From: a virus
Direction: 5' to 3' (one strand)
Virus record (IMG/VR): IMGVR_UViG_3300030117_003965
Coordinates: 1-31,199 of that record
Length of the DNA: 31,199 nt
Notes under the pieces: model-generated
Database searches by the model: none
Told to the model about the DNA's origin: nothing
What the model saw: the letters and a program-made list of their open reading frames with translations, nothing else
Shown here: positions 14,461-23,506 of the stretch, piece after piece
How positions within the stretch are numbered: the first letter of the stretch is position 1
Layout: the number at the start of each line of letters is the position of its first letter
Position numbers and translations under genes: made by a program

Positions 14461-17400
14461 TATACAGCTAACGCAATACCTCTCATATCTCTAATTCTAG
14501 GAGGGTATGATGATATTGTTCCTTTCATAACTATTTTTAATTGAAAAGATGTAAAGTCATTTAAACCAGTTGCACTATATTTGTATTCTTTAAATGTTTC
14601 ATCATCTTCAGCAGGTGTTACTGTTACATCTTCGCTACCATCTGAATTAAATGGTACAAAATTTAAATCTTCAATATTTCTAACTTCTTCAGCTGATGAT
14701 GTTCTAAAATAAACTTCAACCTCTGAACTTGAACGAATATTTGAAGTTAATCTAATTTCTAAAGCAGTTGATTGATTATCCAACACAATCGGTCTAGTTA
14801 TATATTGTGCAGCCGCTGATGAACCTGTGTTAGCAGTTTCAGCAACAAAACTAGGAGTATTACCATTTGTAGGACTATTTAATCTATTTTGAACTACAAT
14901 CGCACTCATTCTTTGAGTATCTAAAACTGGTGAAAGTTTTGTATTTGTAGTGTTAAATGTTAAGTCAACAAATAATGATTTACTACCTGACATTTCATTT
15001 GTTTCATTTATTTCACTAGCGACCATTTTAGGTGAAGTAAAGTAAATGTTATCATTTGCAACAACTGATATTTTACTTGTTGAAGCAGTCAAACTAAATT
15101 CTGATTCTGAACCATGAATAGATTGACCTGTTGTAGGTCTAATAGAATAACCTATTGATGTTCCTGGTACAGTCATACTTGCTAAGTTTAAATTTAATAA
15201 ATCATATAATCTATTTTGAGTAGCAGTTACATTTGCGCCACCAATATCACCTGTTGCATTTGCATTTGAAGAACTTGGCGAAGTAATATCATAACTATCT
15301 AAAGTTACATTTGAAATACTTGTATATGTTCCGTTAATATCAGAATGTGCTATACCATTGTAAGTACCACTCGCTACACCTGATATAGTTACATTGTTTG
15401 ATGTGCCGTGCATACCATGATTTGGATGGAAAACTCTAATAACTTTTGAACTATTTGTTGTTCTTAAAGCATTATTTTTTAATGTTCTAGTAGCTAGTGT
15501 ATCATTTGTTAATGTAACTGTTCCTGTAACATTTTCAAACTCTGCTCTTTTCATTGTAAATTTAATATCTTCATTTTGTTCAGCAGTCCATGTTGAACCG
15601 TTTTGAGATTTAAACATAACACCAGCGTAAGGTTGTTGTGATATTGTTCTATCAGAACCTATTACAGTTTCGCCAAGTCTACCAACATAAGCTGTATAAG
15701 CATTTGAGTTAGCAAGAACTACAAAACAATACTCTGTATTTTCTTGTAAATAAACTGGAGAATTAAATGTAAATGTTGTAGCTGTGCTAGCGTCATCTGA
15801 AATATTAACTGAACTAGGATTAATTGTTTTTTGTGAAAAAGGTAAAATCTTTTTACCTGGATATCCGTTTACAACTTCTCTAATTTCACAAGTTATCGGA
15901 ACATTATCATCTTTTGTTTTAAAGAATAAATCAATAGATGTTAAGAACACACCACCATTATCATCAATTAAGAAAGTTTGTGCCAATGGGTCAACCCAAC
16001 CTACTGTTCTTGTTGCGTCCCTTGTTGATGTTCTCGTAATTGTTCTATTTTCATTTGTAGCTTCTCTAACTAATCTTGGCTCTCTTGTAGAAATAATTGT
16101 TTCTTGTACAGTTTCTAAAATACCTCTAGCGATATAATCTGCCTCTGCTGAAGTTTCTACATCACTTGTTCTATCATCTGTTGATGAACTTGTAAGTCTA
16201 AAGACTCTTTCACCTGTTCGCCATCTTGGATTTGAACTATTTGTTGGGTCAGGTATAGCAAATGTGCCTGATACTGCACCGTTAGCGTCTGTTACAATAT
16301 TACCACCTAATGAACCACCACTTGGTGTTATGTAAGTTGAAATATCAATATTATCAAAGAAAGCAAAAACTCTAGTATTTGGTTTCATTCTTGTAGCAGC
16401 AAATGATACTGTTCTACTTCTAATAAAAGGAACAAACGCAACATTAACTACTCTATCACCAATTGAGTTTCTAACAACTTGAGGTACTAGTCTTTGTCTT
16501 AAACCTGTTCTTGTTTGGTTTACAGTTGTCGCTGTTTCTATTTCTGTTCTTCTAAAAACTCGTCTACCACTTCTTATATTTCCTGATGTATCTCTACTTC
16601 TAACATCTCTAGGTGTGCCAGTCCAGAAATCTTGCCAATCATTCCAAATTGTACCTATTTCTACACCATTTAAAGCTGCGTTTCCTAAACCTGAAACTAA
16701 TGTATCAAAACCACCTTGATTGTTTATTACTAATTCTGGTGCTCTTTCTGTTTCTTTCCACTCATCTGTTGGTGGTGTTAAATCAACATTACCAACCCAT
16801 GTAAATACATCAAATGGGTTTACATTAACACTTTTACTTGCAAATGGTTGACTAATTAAAGTTTGTTCAGTATAAGGTAAAGTTAATAGGTCGCCAGTTT
16901 TTTGATATTGAGCTGCTGTTCTATCAGCGGCTACAATCGCTGTGCCATCTTCATCTCTTTCTATAAGTTGAACACTATCCTCATTATAAGTTGGTCTTAA
17001 TTCACCAGCGGCCATATCAATAGCAGCTTTGTAGTTTACATTACCTACATCACCTATATTATGACCAGAAAAATTATCTACAATAAATCCGTTTTTAAAT
17101 CTATCAAAACCTTGAGCGTCTTGTATTTGTAAACTTTGTGCTGATTGTTCTAATAGTGAAAGTTGAGTATAAAATTCTAAATTTTCAATTCTATCTTCAA
17201 GTTTACCAATATCTCTCATTGTAAATCTTTTATTATCAACTTTTTTTATTGTAATATCTTCAGTTGATAATGTATAAGCAGGAACTTCTAAAGTGTAAAG
17301 GTGCATTGCACCATCTAAAGTTTCTGGTACTTGTGGGTCTAATGAACTAGCACCCTCAACAGCTTTAAAATTACCTTCTTTATCTAAAAATAATTTTACA

Positions 17401-20400
17401 ATTTTTGGTAAAAAGAATTCAAAATCACTTGTTACATCTGAATTAAATTTAACTATATCTACCGTTGAAGCACCTGTGCCATCAAAACTTCTATCTTGAC
17501 CACCAGAATTAATTGTACTTGCGTCATCAACTCTTGGTCTAAAATCTAATACATCTCTTAATTCATATTCTCTACCAGTTGTATCTGAAAGATAACTTGG
17601 AATATTTTCATAAGTTACAACACCTGAATATGAGTCGACATCAAAATAATCACCTGAACCGTGAGAGAAGAAATCAAAATCAACTAATAGTCTACCTGTC
17701 GGTGTTAATTCACCAGTTTTTAATTTTAATCTACCAATATCATAGAAGTTATCTCTTTGACCGTTATCTAAATCAAATCTATCTGTAATGTCTGTATGTG
17801 ATGAAGTAGCGGCTGTACTAAAATCAGGTGCCATATAAACATTGTTTATTTTAAATATATCAGCCTTGCCTAAGCCAATCACACCGCTCTCTATCGTTGC
17901 TTGGGAGGATATGGCAACTGTTGAATTACTATTTAAAGTTTTTGTTTTTGAACCTGCAACACTTCTACTTACTGTTGCTAAAATTTTTACTTTGTGACCT
18001 TGATAGTTTGCACCAAAATCAAGTGTTAAAGTTTTACCAGTTGGTGAACCGCCTAATGTAAAGATAGCGTCACCCTCATGGTTATTTCCTGTTAAATCTA
18101 ATACATCACCAACAGCACCTGAACTACCTGAACCTGTTGTCATTATTGATACTGTAAAATCTCTAGCTAAATGAGCGCCAAAAGTTTCGTTAGTACCAGC
18201 AGTTATAGTTACATCACCATTTGATGATAATGTACCTGTAAAATGTCTTCTTACTGAAAAGTTTGTATCCGTAATTCCAGAGTTAGCAGTAGTTTTTAAA
18301 GTTTTAATTGTATCATAAGGTAATTTAAATATTGAAATATTGTTATTTGATTCTTGAAGTTTTGCTCTTCGTCTAGTTACAATTGTTTTTGTAGCTGCAC
18401 CAGATGTTGATGTTATGGTTGCTGACTCATTACTAGAAACTGTTTCAATTAATTTAGTTTCAGTTGTACCTGAATCATTTGTAAATGATATTGAATCACC
18501 TATTTTTAACTCATCATTAAATCTTGTTCCGAAACCTGTTAATACATTACTTGCAACAGTTATTGAACCACTTAATTGAGAATTTTCACCGTTTGTTGCG
18601 TCTAGTGAAGTATCAGAGGTATAAGTTGGCGAACCTGCCATACCAATTTGTTTAGTTTGTGCAAATTCAAAAGATGTTGCAGCTTTAAAACCAACTACAT
18701 CACTTTGTAAAACATCTGTAACACCTGAAGTGCCACCTGTTATTGTTTCGCCTGCAACAAAAGTACCATTTACATCTGATACAATTGCTAAACCATGTTT
18801 AACAGCACTTGCACTTGAAAATGAAGTAACATTAGCTGCTGTTGTGCCATCTGCTTGGAATAATTCGAATGTTGTTGTGCCGTTAGTATTTCTAACTGTG
18901 AATATATCGTCTGTCGTTACTGCAACTGAATCAACAGCAAAACTTGGTGATGTAAATTTAACTTGCATACCATCTTTTAAGAAATGATTAGCACCACAAG
19001 TTACAACACCTGGACTTGCAACTGAAATTGATGATACTGATTTACTTGTTGTTGCTGATATACTTTCTAAAGTAGCTGTAGCACCTGAAGTACCACCTGT
19101 AATTTTTTCGCCAGTTGTAAATGTAGAACCATTAACTGTATTTAAGTGAGTAAACATAACTGTATCAAACAAATAATGTTTAAATACATTTGTTAAAACA
19201 CTTGTAGCTGAGTATGCACCGCCTGAAGCTGTACCTGAATTATATTCAAAACCTCTTGATTTAGCTCGACCTATGGCATTTTTACCAGATTCAGAACCAG
19301 TATTTTCTGTGCCTCTATTTACTGTAACCTCTGAATATAATCCTACTTTTTTAAATGCCTCAACATCACCTGTTACAAAGCCTACATCTGGAGAACCATA
19401 AACATTTGTTACATTAACAAAGTTACCTAAATTAAATCTAGTGTCAAAATTATTTTGATTATCAAAACTTCTAGCTTTGTCAATACCTATAAAATTTGTA
19501 CCAATAGTTTCAATTTCATAACCTCTAACATATGCTTTACCAGGACCAAAACCAGCGGCAAATTTAGTTTCTAAACCACCGTTACCTGAAGTAAATATAC
19601 CTCTGTTTGTGCCTGATAATAAATGTTCTCTTAAATCTAAATCAAAACCTCTTACAGCATAATCGCCTGATTCGTCAAATGTTCTACGAGCAAGTGTATC
19701 TTCTAATACTGCATATTCAGTTGTTCTAACTTGGTTTTGAATAATACCATTTGATAATCTTAATAACTCTACAAAGTTTGAGTCTTCGGTACTAGATAAT
19801 GTTTTTTTAGCTAATGTTAAATCAATTTTAAATCTGTGAGCACCTGGAGCGTTTACATTTGATGTGCCAGCAGCATTATCATTTAAACTTAAATCATCAT
19901 TAGGTGTTACAAATGATTCTGTAATTGATAAACCAATTCTGTATGATGGTGTATTAGTATATTTGTCAAGAATTAATCTTTGATTAGAAACTTGAACTTG
20001 AAAACCATTTATGTAATATACACCTTCTTGTACTTCAGCAGCTGAACCAGTTGCTGTTGTGTTTACAGTTGCTGTCGCAGCTGCACTATCAATTGTACAA
20101 TTTAAAGTTTCGCCGTCTGTAAATACTAAAGCTGTATTATTTGTTCCTGTTTTTGTGTATTTTACAAAAAGAGTATCCGGGTCTGTGCCGTCTGTAGCAG
20201 ATGTATCAATACAAGTTGCAACAACACCTGAAGTTACACCTGTTAAAGTTACACCTACATATTTTGTAATATCTGAAACTGACTTAGCAGATAATTTTAC
20301 TGCATAATAATTTAAATCAAAACCAATTTCGCCAGGTATAACCATAGCTCCTTTTTCAAAGATATGGTCAGATAGCCTTTCGACCTGATTCTGTAAAATC

Positions 20401-20528
20401 GTTTGTGATTGTGTTAACTCTCTAGCCTGTACTGCGAATGATGGTCTGAATAGAACACGGTGGAACTTTTTAGATTCAGAATAATCATCATAATAAGGCG
20501 TGAGGTTAAAGTCAGTTGGACTTGGCAT
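14460..20528 (-). CDS. Very large virion structural protein, DUF4815-type (2022 aa)
   Basis: The N-terminus (residues 1-75: PSPTDFNLTPYYDDYSESK, VLFRPSFAVQARELTQSQT, LQNQVERLSDHIFEKG) is the hallmark of the DUF4815 family of marine T4-like phages. The middle (about 965-1000, 1100-1180) has RREYEL-like 'LRDVLDFRPRV', 'RFTMRDIGKLEDRIENLEFYT' and 'LLEQSAQSLQI'. Around 1510 is WVDPLAQTFLIDDNGGVFLT, followed by LQENTEYCFVVLANSNAY and a C-terminus with 'SSYPPRIRDMRGIALAV'. Two 'GE.ITGGTSG.T' repeats lie near residues 468-485 and 588-605. It follows gp8, the place of gp9/gp10 in T4, so a peripheral baseplate or fibre-network role is likely but inferred. AGAGGG precedes the ATG by 6 nt. Confidence 0.8.
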   Translation of the reverse strand: MPSPTDFNLTPYYDDYSESKKFHRVLFRPSFAVQARELTQSQTILQNQVERLSDHIFEKGAMVIPGEIGFDLNYYAVKLSAKSVSDITKYVGVTLTGVTSGVVATCIDTSATDGTDPDTLFVKYTKTGTNNTALVFTDGETLNCTIDSAAATATVNTTATGSAAEVQEGVYYINGFQVQVSNQRLILDKYTNTPSYRIGLSITESFVTPNDDLSLNDNAAGTSNVNAPGAHRFKIDLTLAKKTLSSTEDSNFVELLRLSNGIIQNQVRTTEYAVLEDTLARRTFDESGDYAVRGFDLDLREHLLSGTNRGIFTSGNGGLETKFAAGFGPGKAYVRGYEIETIGTNFIGIDKARSFDNQNNFDTRFNLGNFVNVTNVYGSPDVGFVTGDVEAFKKVGLYSEVTVNRGTENTGSESGKNAIGRAKSRGFEYNSGTASGGAYSATSVLTNVFKHYLFDTVMFTHLNTVNGSTFTTGEKITGGTSGATATLESISATTSKSVSSISVASPGVVTCGANHFLKDGMQVKFTSPSFAVDSVAVTTDDIFTVRNTNGTTTFELFQADGTTAANVTSFSSASAVKHGLAIVSDVNGTFVAGETITGGTSGVTDVLQSDVVGFKAATSFEFAQTKQIGMAGSPTYTSDTSLDATNGENSQLSGSITVASNVLTGFGTRFNDELKIGDSISFTNDSGTTETKLIETVSSNESATITSTSGAATKTIVTRRRAKLQESNNNISIFKLPYDTIKTLKTTANSGITDTNFSVRRHFTGTLSSNGDVTITAGTNETFGAHLARDFTVSIMTTGSGSSGAVGDVLDLTGNNHEGDAIFTLGGSPTGKTLTLDFGANYQGHKVKILATVSRSVAGSKTKTLNSNSTVAISSQATIESGVIGLGKADIFKINNVYMAPDFSTAATSSHTDITDRFDLDNGQRDNFYDIGRLKLKTGELTPTGRLLVDFDFFSHGSGDYFDVDSYSGVVTYENIPSYLSDTTGREYELRDVLDFRPRVDDASTINSGGQDRSFDGTGASTVDIVKFNSDVTSDFEFFLPKIVKLFLDKEGNFKAVEGASSLDPQVPETLDGAMHLYTLEVPAYTLSTEDITIKKVDNKRFTMRDIGKLEDRIENLEFYTQLSLLEQSAQSLQIQDAQGFDRFKNGFIVDNFSGHNIGDVGNVNYKAAIDMAAGELRPTYNEDSVQLIERDEDGTAIVAADRTAAQYQKTGDLLTLPYTEQTLISQPFASKSVNVNPFDVFTWVGNVDLTPPTDEWKETERAPELVINNQGGFDTLVSGLGNAALNGVEIGTIWNDWQDFWTGTPRDVRSRDTSGNIRSGRRVFRRTEIETATTVNQTRTGLRQRLVPQVVRNSIGDRVVNVAFVPFIRSRTVSFAATRMKPNTRVFAFFDNIDISTYITPSGGSLGGNIVTDANGAVSGTFAIPDPTNSSNPRWRTGERVFRLTSSSTDDRTSDVETSAEADYIARGILETVQETIISTREPRLVREATNENRTITRTSTRDATRTVGWVDPLAQTFLIDDNGGVFLTSIDLFFKTKDDNVPITCEIREVVNGYPGKKILPFSQKTINPSSVNISDDASTATTFTFNSPVYLQENTEYCFVVLANSNAYTAYVGRLGETVIGSDRTISQQPYAGVMFKSQNGSTWTAEQNEDIKFTMKRAEFENVTGTVTLTNDTLATRTLKNNALRTTNSSKVIRVFHPNHGMHGTSNNVTISGVASGTYNGIAHSDINGTYTSISNVTLDSYDITSPSSSNANATGDIGGANVTATQNRLYDLLNLNLASMTVPGTSIGYSIRPTTGQSIHGSESEFSLTASTSKISVVANDNIYFTSPKMVASEINETNEMSGSKSLFVDLTFNTTNTKLSPVLDTQRMSAIVVQNRLNSPTNGNTPSFVAETANTGSSAAAQYITRPIVLDNQSTALEIRLTSNIRSSSEVEVYFRTSSAEEVRNIEDLNFVPFNSDGSEDVTVTPAEDDETFKEYKYSATGLNDFTSFQLKIVMKGTISSYPPRIRDMRGIALAV

Positions 20529-20539
20529 TTATTTCCCTC

Positions 20540-22000
20540 TTAAAATTCAATAACTAGTTTGACATTCTCTGTTTGGTCTGAAGCTCTTGTAATAGGTGCT
20601 CTGTTTTCTATATAGACAACATCACCACTATCATGGTCTAATTCAGAAGCCGCATAACCTGAAGTGAATGAAACACTATCAACCGTACTAGTTGAAGATG
20701 ATGGTGTGCCAGTTGCACCTGAATCAGCACCTGTAATTGTATTTGTTCCAGAAAACGCTGTCAAGTTACCGTTCGTGTCTAAACCAAAATTATTAAATCT
20801 GGTTTGTAAATAATATAAAATCTTATTAGTTGAATCATACTCAACAACTCTGCCTACTGCACCAGTTGTTGCTTGAGTAATTTTTTCATCTACTGTAAAA
20901 GAACCTGGTGAACCAGATAGTAAGATTGCTTTCACACCTCTTAATGTAGTTGCTGTAGCAGCTGAACCACCTGAATTCGGGTCTTTAATAATTGATACTC
21001 GTCTAAAATCATTTGTTGTATTGAAGTCACCAGAGTTTGATGTTTCTGCACCTTCAAAGTTAGTATTTGTCATTACAAAGAAACCGCCTAACTCATCAAC
21101 TGCGTCTTTACCATGCCCGCCTTTTGGTTCGATAATGACATCTAATTCTGTTCCTGTTAAACCAGTTGCGCCAGCAGAAACAATATCTGCAACTCTAATG
21201 TAAGCAAAAGTATAACCTGTTCCTGGAGTTGTAACTGTTACGGCTGATACTGCACCAGATGAAACTGTTACTGAACAAACACCTGAACTACCATCGCCTC
21301 TAATAGGAACACCTGTATGTGTTCCGTCTGCACCACTTGAACCAGCAGTTTTAATTTTTATAATGTTAATAGCACCGTCAACAGCCGCTGATGATACAGT
21401 TGAATCTGTTGCAACTGCCATAAAGTCAGTTGATAAAAAGTTAACTTGTTGTGAAGCAGATAATGAATACATATATTTCCATTTGTATCCGTCACCTGTT
21501 GTTAAAATTGATGTTGATGTTCCTGTTGGTTCAACAGTTGATTGTGCGTTACCATTATTATCTAAAACTTTGTAAACATTATTTGCACTATTTAAAACAT
21601 AAAAAGTTGCGTCAAATAAATTTGTTGCACCACTATTTGCTGTTTGAGTTGTTGTACCACCTGTTACTCTATTACCATAATCGTGTCTATAATAATCGTA
21701 TATTGTTCCTGTTGTCCAGTTTCTTCTTGGTATTGCAAATGAAACATCACTTGTTGTAATTCTTTTTGCTGCCAGCAAATCATCAAAGGAATAAAATTCT
21801 TCTTGAATTGAATCAACAGGTGTTAAAGGACTTGTATCTGTACCCTCGTTATCTGTTCTACTATCACCTCTTGTTGATGTACTAAAAGCTTGAGGGCGCC
21901 CTAAACCCATGTAATAGACAGTATTTGCTGTTTCGCTGAAAGATTCAACGAATTGTTGAGCATTGTGTCTTCTAAATTTGTTTGTTATAATTGCTGGCAT
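20540..22000 (-). CDS. 8: Baseplate wedge protein gp8 homolog (486 aa)
   Basis: T4 gp8 links the wedge core to the outer baseplate. Shared landmarks are the N-terminal IITNKFRRHNAQQF, GLGRPQAF, PTDSI-type 'TPVDSIQEEF' (60-69), AIPRRNW (89-95; T4 has VIPRRDW), GDGYKWKYMYSL (169-180) and the C-terminus VVYIENRAPITRASDQTENV (about 461-480; T4 ends in the same IYMENRPPI..A.DQTE pattern). At 486 residues it is longer than T4 gp8 (334). The extra sequence lies mainly between the YMYSL motif and the C-terminus and includes FTVDEKITQATTGAVGRVV, a repeat type also found in the gp7-like and DUF4815 proteins. An exact late promoter lies 23 nt upstream, just after the stop of the adhesin gene. Confidence 0.9.
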   Translation of the reverse strand: MPAIITNKFRRHNAQQFVESFSETANTVYYMGLGRPQAFSTSTRGDSRTDNEGTDTSPLTPVDSIQEEFYSFDDLLAAKRITTSDVSFAIPRRNWTTGTIYDYYRHDYGNRVTGGTTTQTANSGATNLFDATFYVLNSANNVYKVLDNNGNAQSTVEPTGTSTSILTTGDGYKWKYMYSLSASQQVNFLSTDFMAVATDSTVSSAAVDGAINIIKIKTAGSSGADGTHTGVPIRGDGSSGVCSVTVSSGAVSAVTVTTPGTGYTFAYIRVADIVSAGATGLTGTELDVIIEPKGGHGKDAVDELGGFFVMTNTNFEGAETSNSGDFNTTNDFRRVSIIKDPNSGGSAATATTLRGVKAILLSGSPGSFTVDEKITQATTGAVGRVVEYDSTNKILYYLQTRFNNFGLDTNGNLTAFSGTNTITGADSGATGTPSSSTSTVDSVSFTSGYAASELDHDSGDVVYIENRAPITRASDQTENVKLVIEF

Positions 22001-22023
22001 AATCTTTATTTTTTCCTTTTAAC

Positions 22024-22031
22024 TATTTATA
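22024..22031 (-). promoter_or_regulatory. Late promoter TATAAATA just after adhesin 7 stop codon, serving gp8
   Basis: An exact element starts 2 nt after the stop of the 22034-23488 adhesin, whose tail codons lack it, and 23 nt before the gp8 ATG at 22000. Confidence 0.75.
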
Positions 22032-22033
22032 CT

Positions 22034-23488
22034 CTATCCTTGATACTTGTATCTTATTATTACAACACCTGCACCACCATTACCACCTAGGTGATAAGTT
22101 GGTCCGTTTGTTCTTGAAGCACCGCCACCGCCGCCTCCTGAATTTGCTGTACCAGCAACACCTCTAGCAACTGGAGCAGAGTTTGATGTTCCTAAAGTAC
22201 CACCTGAGCCGCCTCTCCCTACAGGATTTGCTGAAGGTATAAGTGGAGCGTCACCGCCTGGTAAATCTCTAACACCACCTCCGCCGCCGCCTGCATAACC
22301 AACTGCACTACCGCTAATTTCAGTTGATACACCTGCGCCTCCTTTGGCTGGATTTACTGCGTTTGCACCTGCGCCACCGCCACCGCCACCACAATCATCA
22401 TTATTTGGATTACTAGTTGCGCCATTGTTACCTTGAGGTGGAGAAACTGGTGGAACATTTCCACTTCCTGAAGTTGAAGGTACATCATGGCCTCCGCCAC
22501 CGCCTGAACCTCCGTCAGCTGCACCTGGAGCAGCACCGCCAGCACCATGTCCGCCACCGGCTGATGTTATAGTTGAAAATGTTGAATTTGAACCGTCTGT
22601 AGCAGATGTGCTAGGTCTAGGACCTGAACCACAATCGCCACCACCTGTGCCACCTGAACCTACTGTAATAGGATAAGTCGCTGTTGTAACTAATAAACCT
22701 GAACCTGCAGCTATAGGAGAAGAAGTATAACTATCTACTGGATTATTTCTACCCTCTCTAAAACCACCTGCACCTCCGCCACCACCGGCACAACCTGAAC
22801 CACCGCCAGCGCCACCAGCAACAACCATATATGATACTGTATTATTAGGTGAAACAGATGATAATTGACTTACTACAAAGTTACCAGATGAATTAAAAGT
22901 ATGAATTTTAAAATCTCCTGATTCTGTTACTGTGCCACCTGTTGCTGTTAAAAATGAATCTGGAGCTTCATTGTTATGTCTGTACCAACCATTAGCAGCG
23001 TCTGAATAAACTAAAGTAACGGCAGCATAATTACTAGATAGGTTTAAATTACTAGCAGAACCTTCAATATTACTTCCATTTCTGTTTACTGTAACTGCAT
23101 TTGTAGCACCATCTAATGCTACTATGTTTACTTCATCACCTACACTTGGTGAACTAGGTAAATTAATTGTATGAGTTGCTGAACCAGAATCAATAATATA
23201 TCCTTCACTCGCAACGGCATTTGTAGTAGTTGAACCATCAGCAGTAATTACTGATTGCCAGTCTGTGCCTGCAACAATATTTCCACTAGCACCTAAAGCA
23301 ATTGATGTTCCATTAATTGTTAATGCACCACTTCCAGCTAATCTTGCATTTGCTACCGTTCCTGAAGCGAGATTAGAAGCATTTGTTGGGTCAGTTGCTA
23401 ATCTATCAGTTGCTATTGTACCAGGCGCAATTTTATTTGAAGTTACTGCACCGTCAGATATGTTTGATTCTTTTATTTTGTTTGTCAT
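22034..23488 (-). CDS. Glycine-rich adhesin / receptor-binding protein, paralog 7 (484 aa)
   Basis: This is the only paralog outside the main cluster, located between a fibre gene and gp8. The linker MTNKIKESNISDGAVTSNKI has repeats of the type 'GTIAT..LATD....NLASGTVANARLAGSG'. The beta domain reads DWQSVITADGST, GYIIDSGSATHTINLPSSPS, VTVNRNGSNIEG and LVYSDAANGWYRHNNEAPDSF. Then come KIHTFNSSGNFVV, SYMVVAGGAGGGSG, GGFREGRNNPVDSYTSSPI, FSTITSAGGG, NVPPVSPPQGN (Val replaces Thr) and GVVIIRYKYQG. It has several Cys in the Gly-rich part (GSGCAGG, GGGDCGSG, NNDDCGGG). The tail is coded TAC-AAG-TAT, with no embedded promoter; TATAAATA follows the stop instead. Confidence 0.85.
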   Translation of the reverse strand: MTNKIKESNISDGAVTSNKIAPGTIATDRLATDPTNASNLASGTVANARLAGSGALTINGTSIALGASGNIVAGTDWQSVITADGSTTTNAVASEGYIIDSGSATHTINLPSSPSVGDEVNIVALDGATNAVTVNRNGSNIEGSASNLNLSSNYAAVTLVYSDAANGWYRHNNEAPDSFLTATGGTVTESGDFKIHTFNSSGNFVVSQLSSVSPNNTVSYMVVAGGAGGGSGCAGGGGGAGGFREGRNNPVDSYTSSPIAAGSGLLVTTATYPITVGSGGTGGGDCGSGPRPSTSATDGSNSTFSTITSAGGGHGAGGAAPGAADGGSGGGGGHDVPSTSGSGNVPPVSPPQGNNGATSNPNNDDCGGGGGGAGANAVNPAKGGAGVSTEISGSAVGYAGGGGGGVRDLPGGDAPLIPSANPVGRGGSGGTLGTSNSAPVARGVAGTANSGGGGGGASRTNGPTYHLGGNGGAGVVIIRYKYQG

Positions 23489-23498
23489 TATACTTCCC

Positions 23499-23506
23499 TA
23501 TTTATT
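23499..23506 (-). promoter_or_regulatory. Possible late promoter variant AATAAATA
   Basis: It overlaps the end of the 23505-24269 gene and lies 10 nt before the adhesin ATG at 23488. The ribosome site AGGG is between, but a transcript from here would leave only about 4 nt of leader. Confidence 0.45.
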
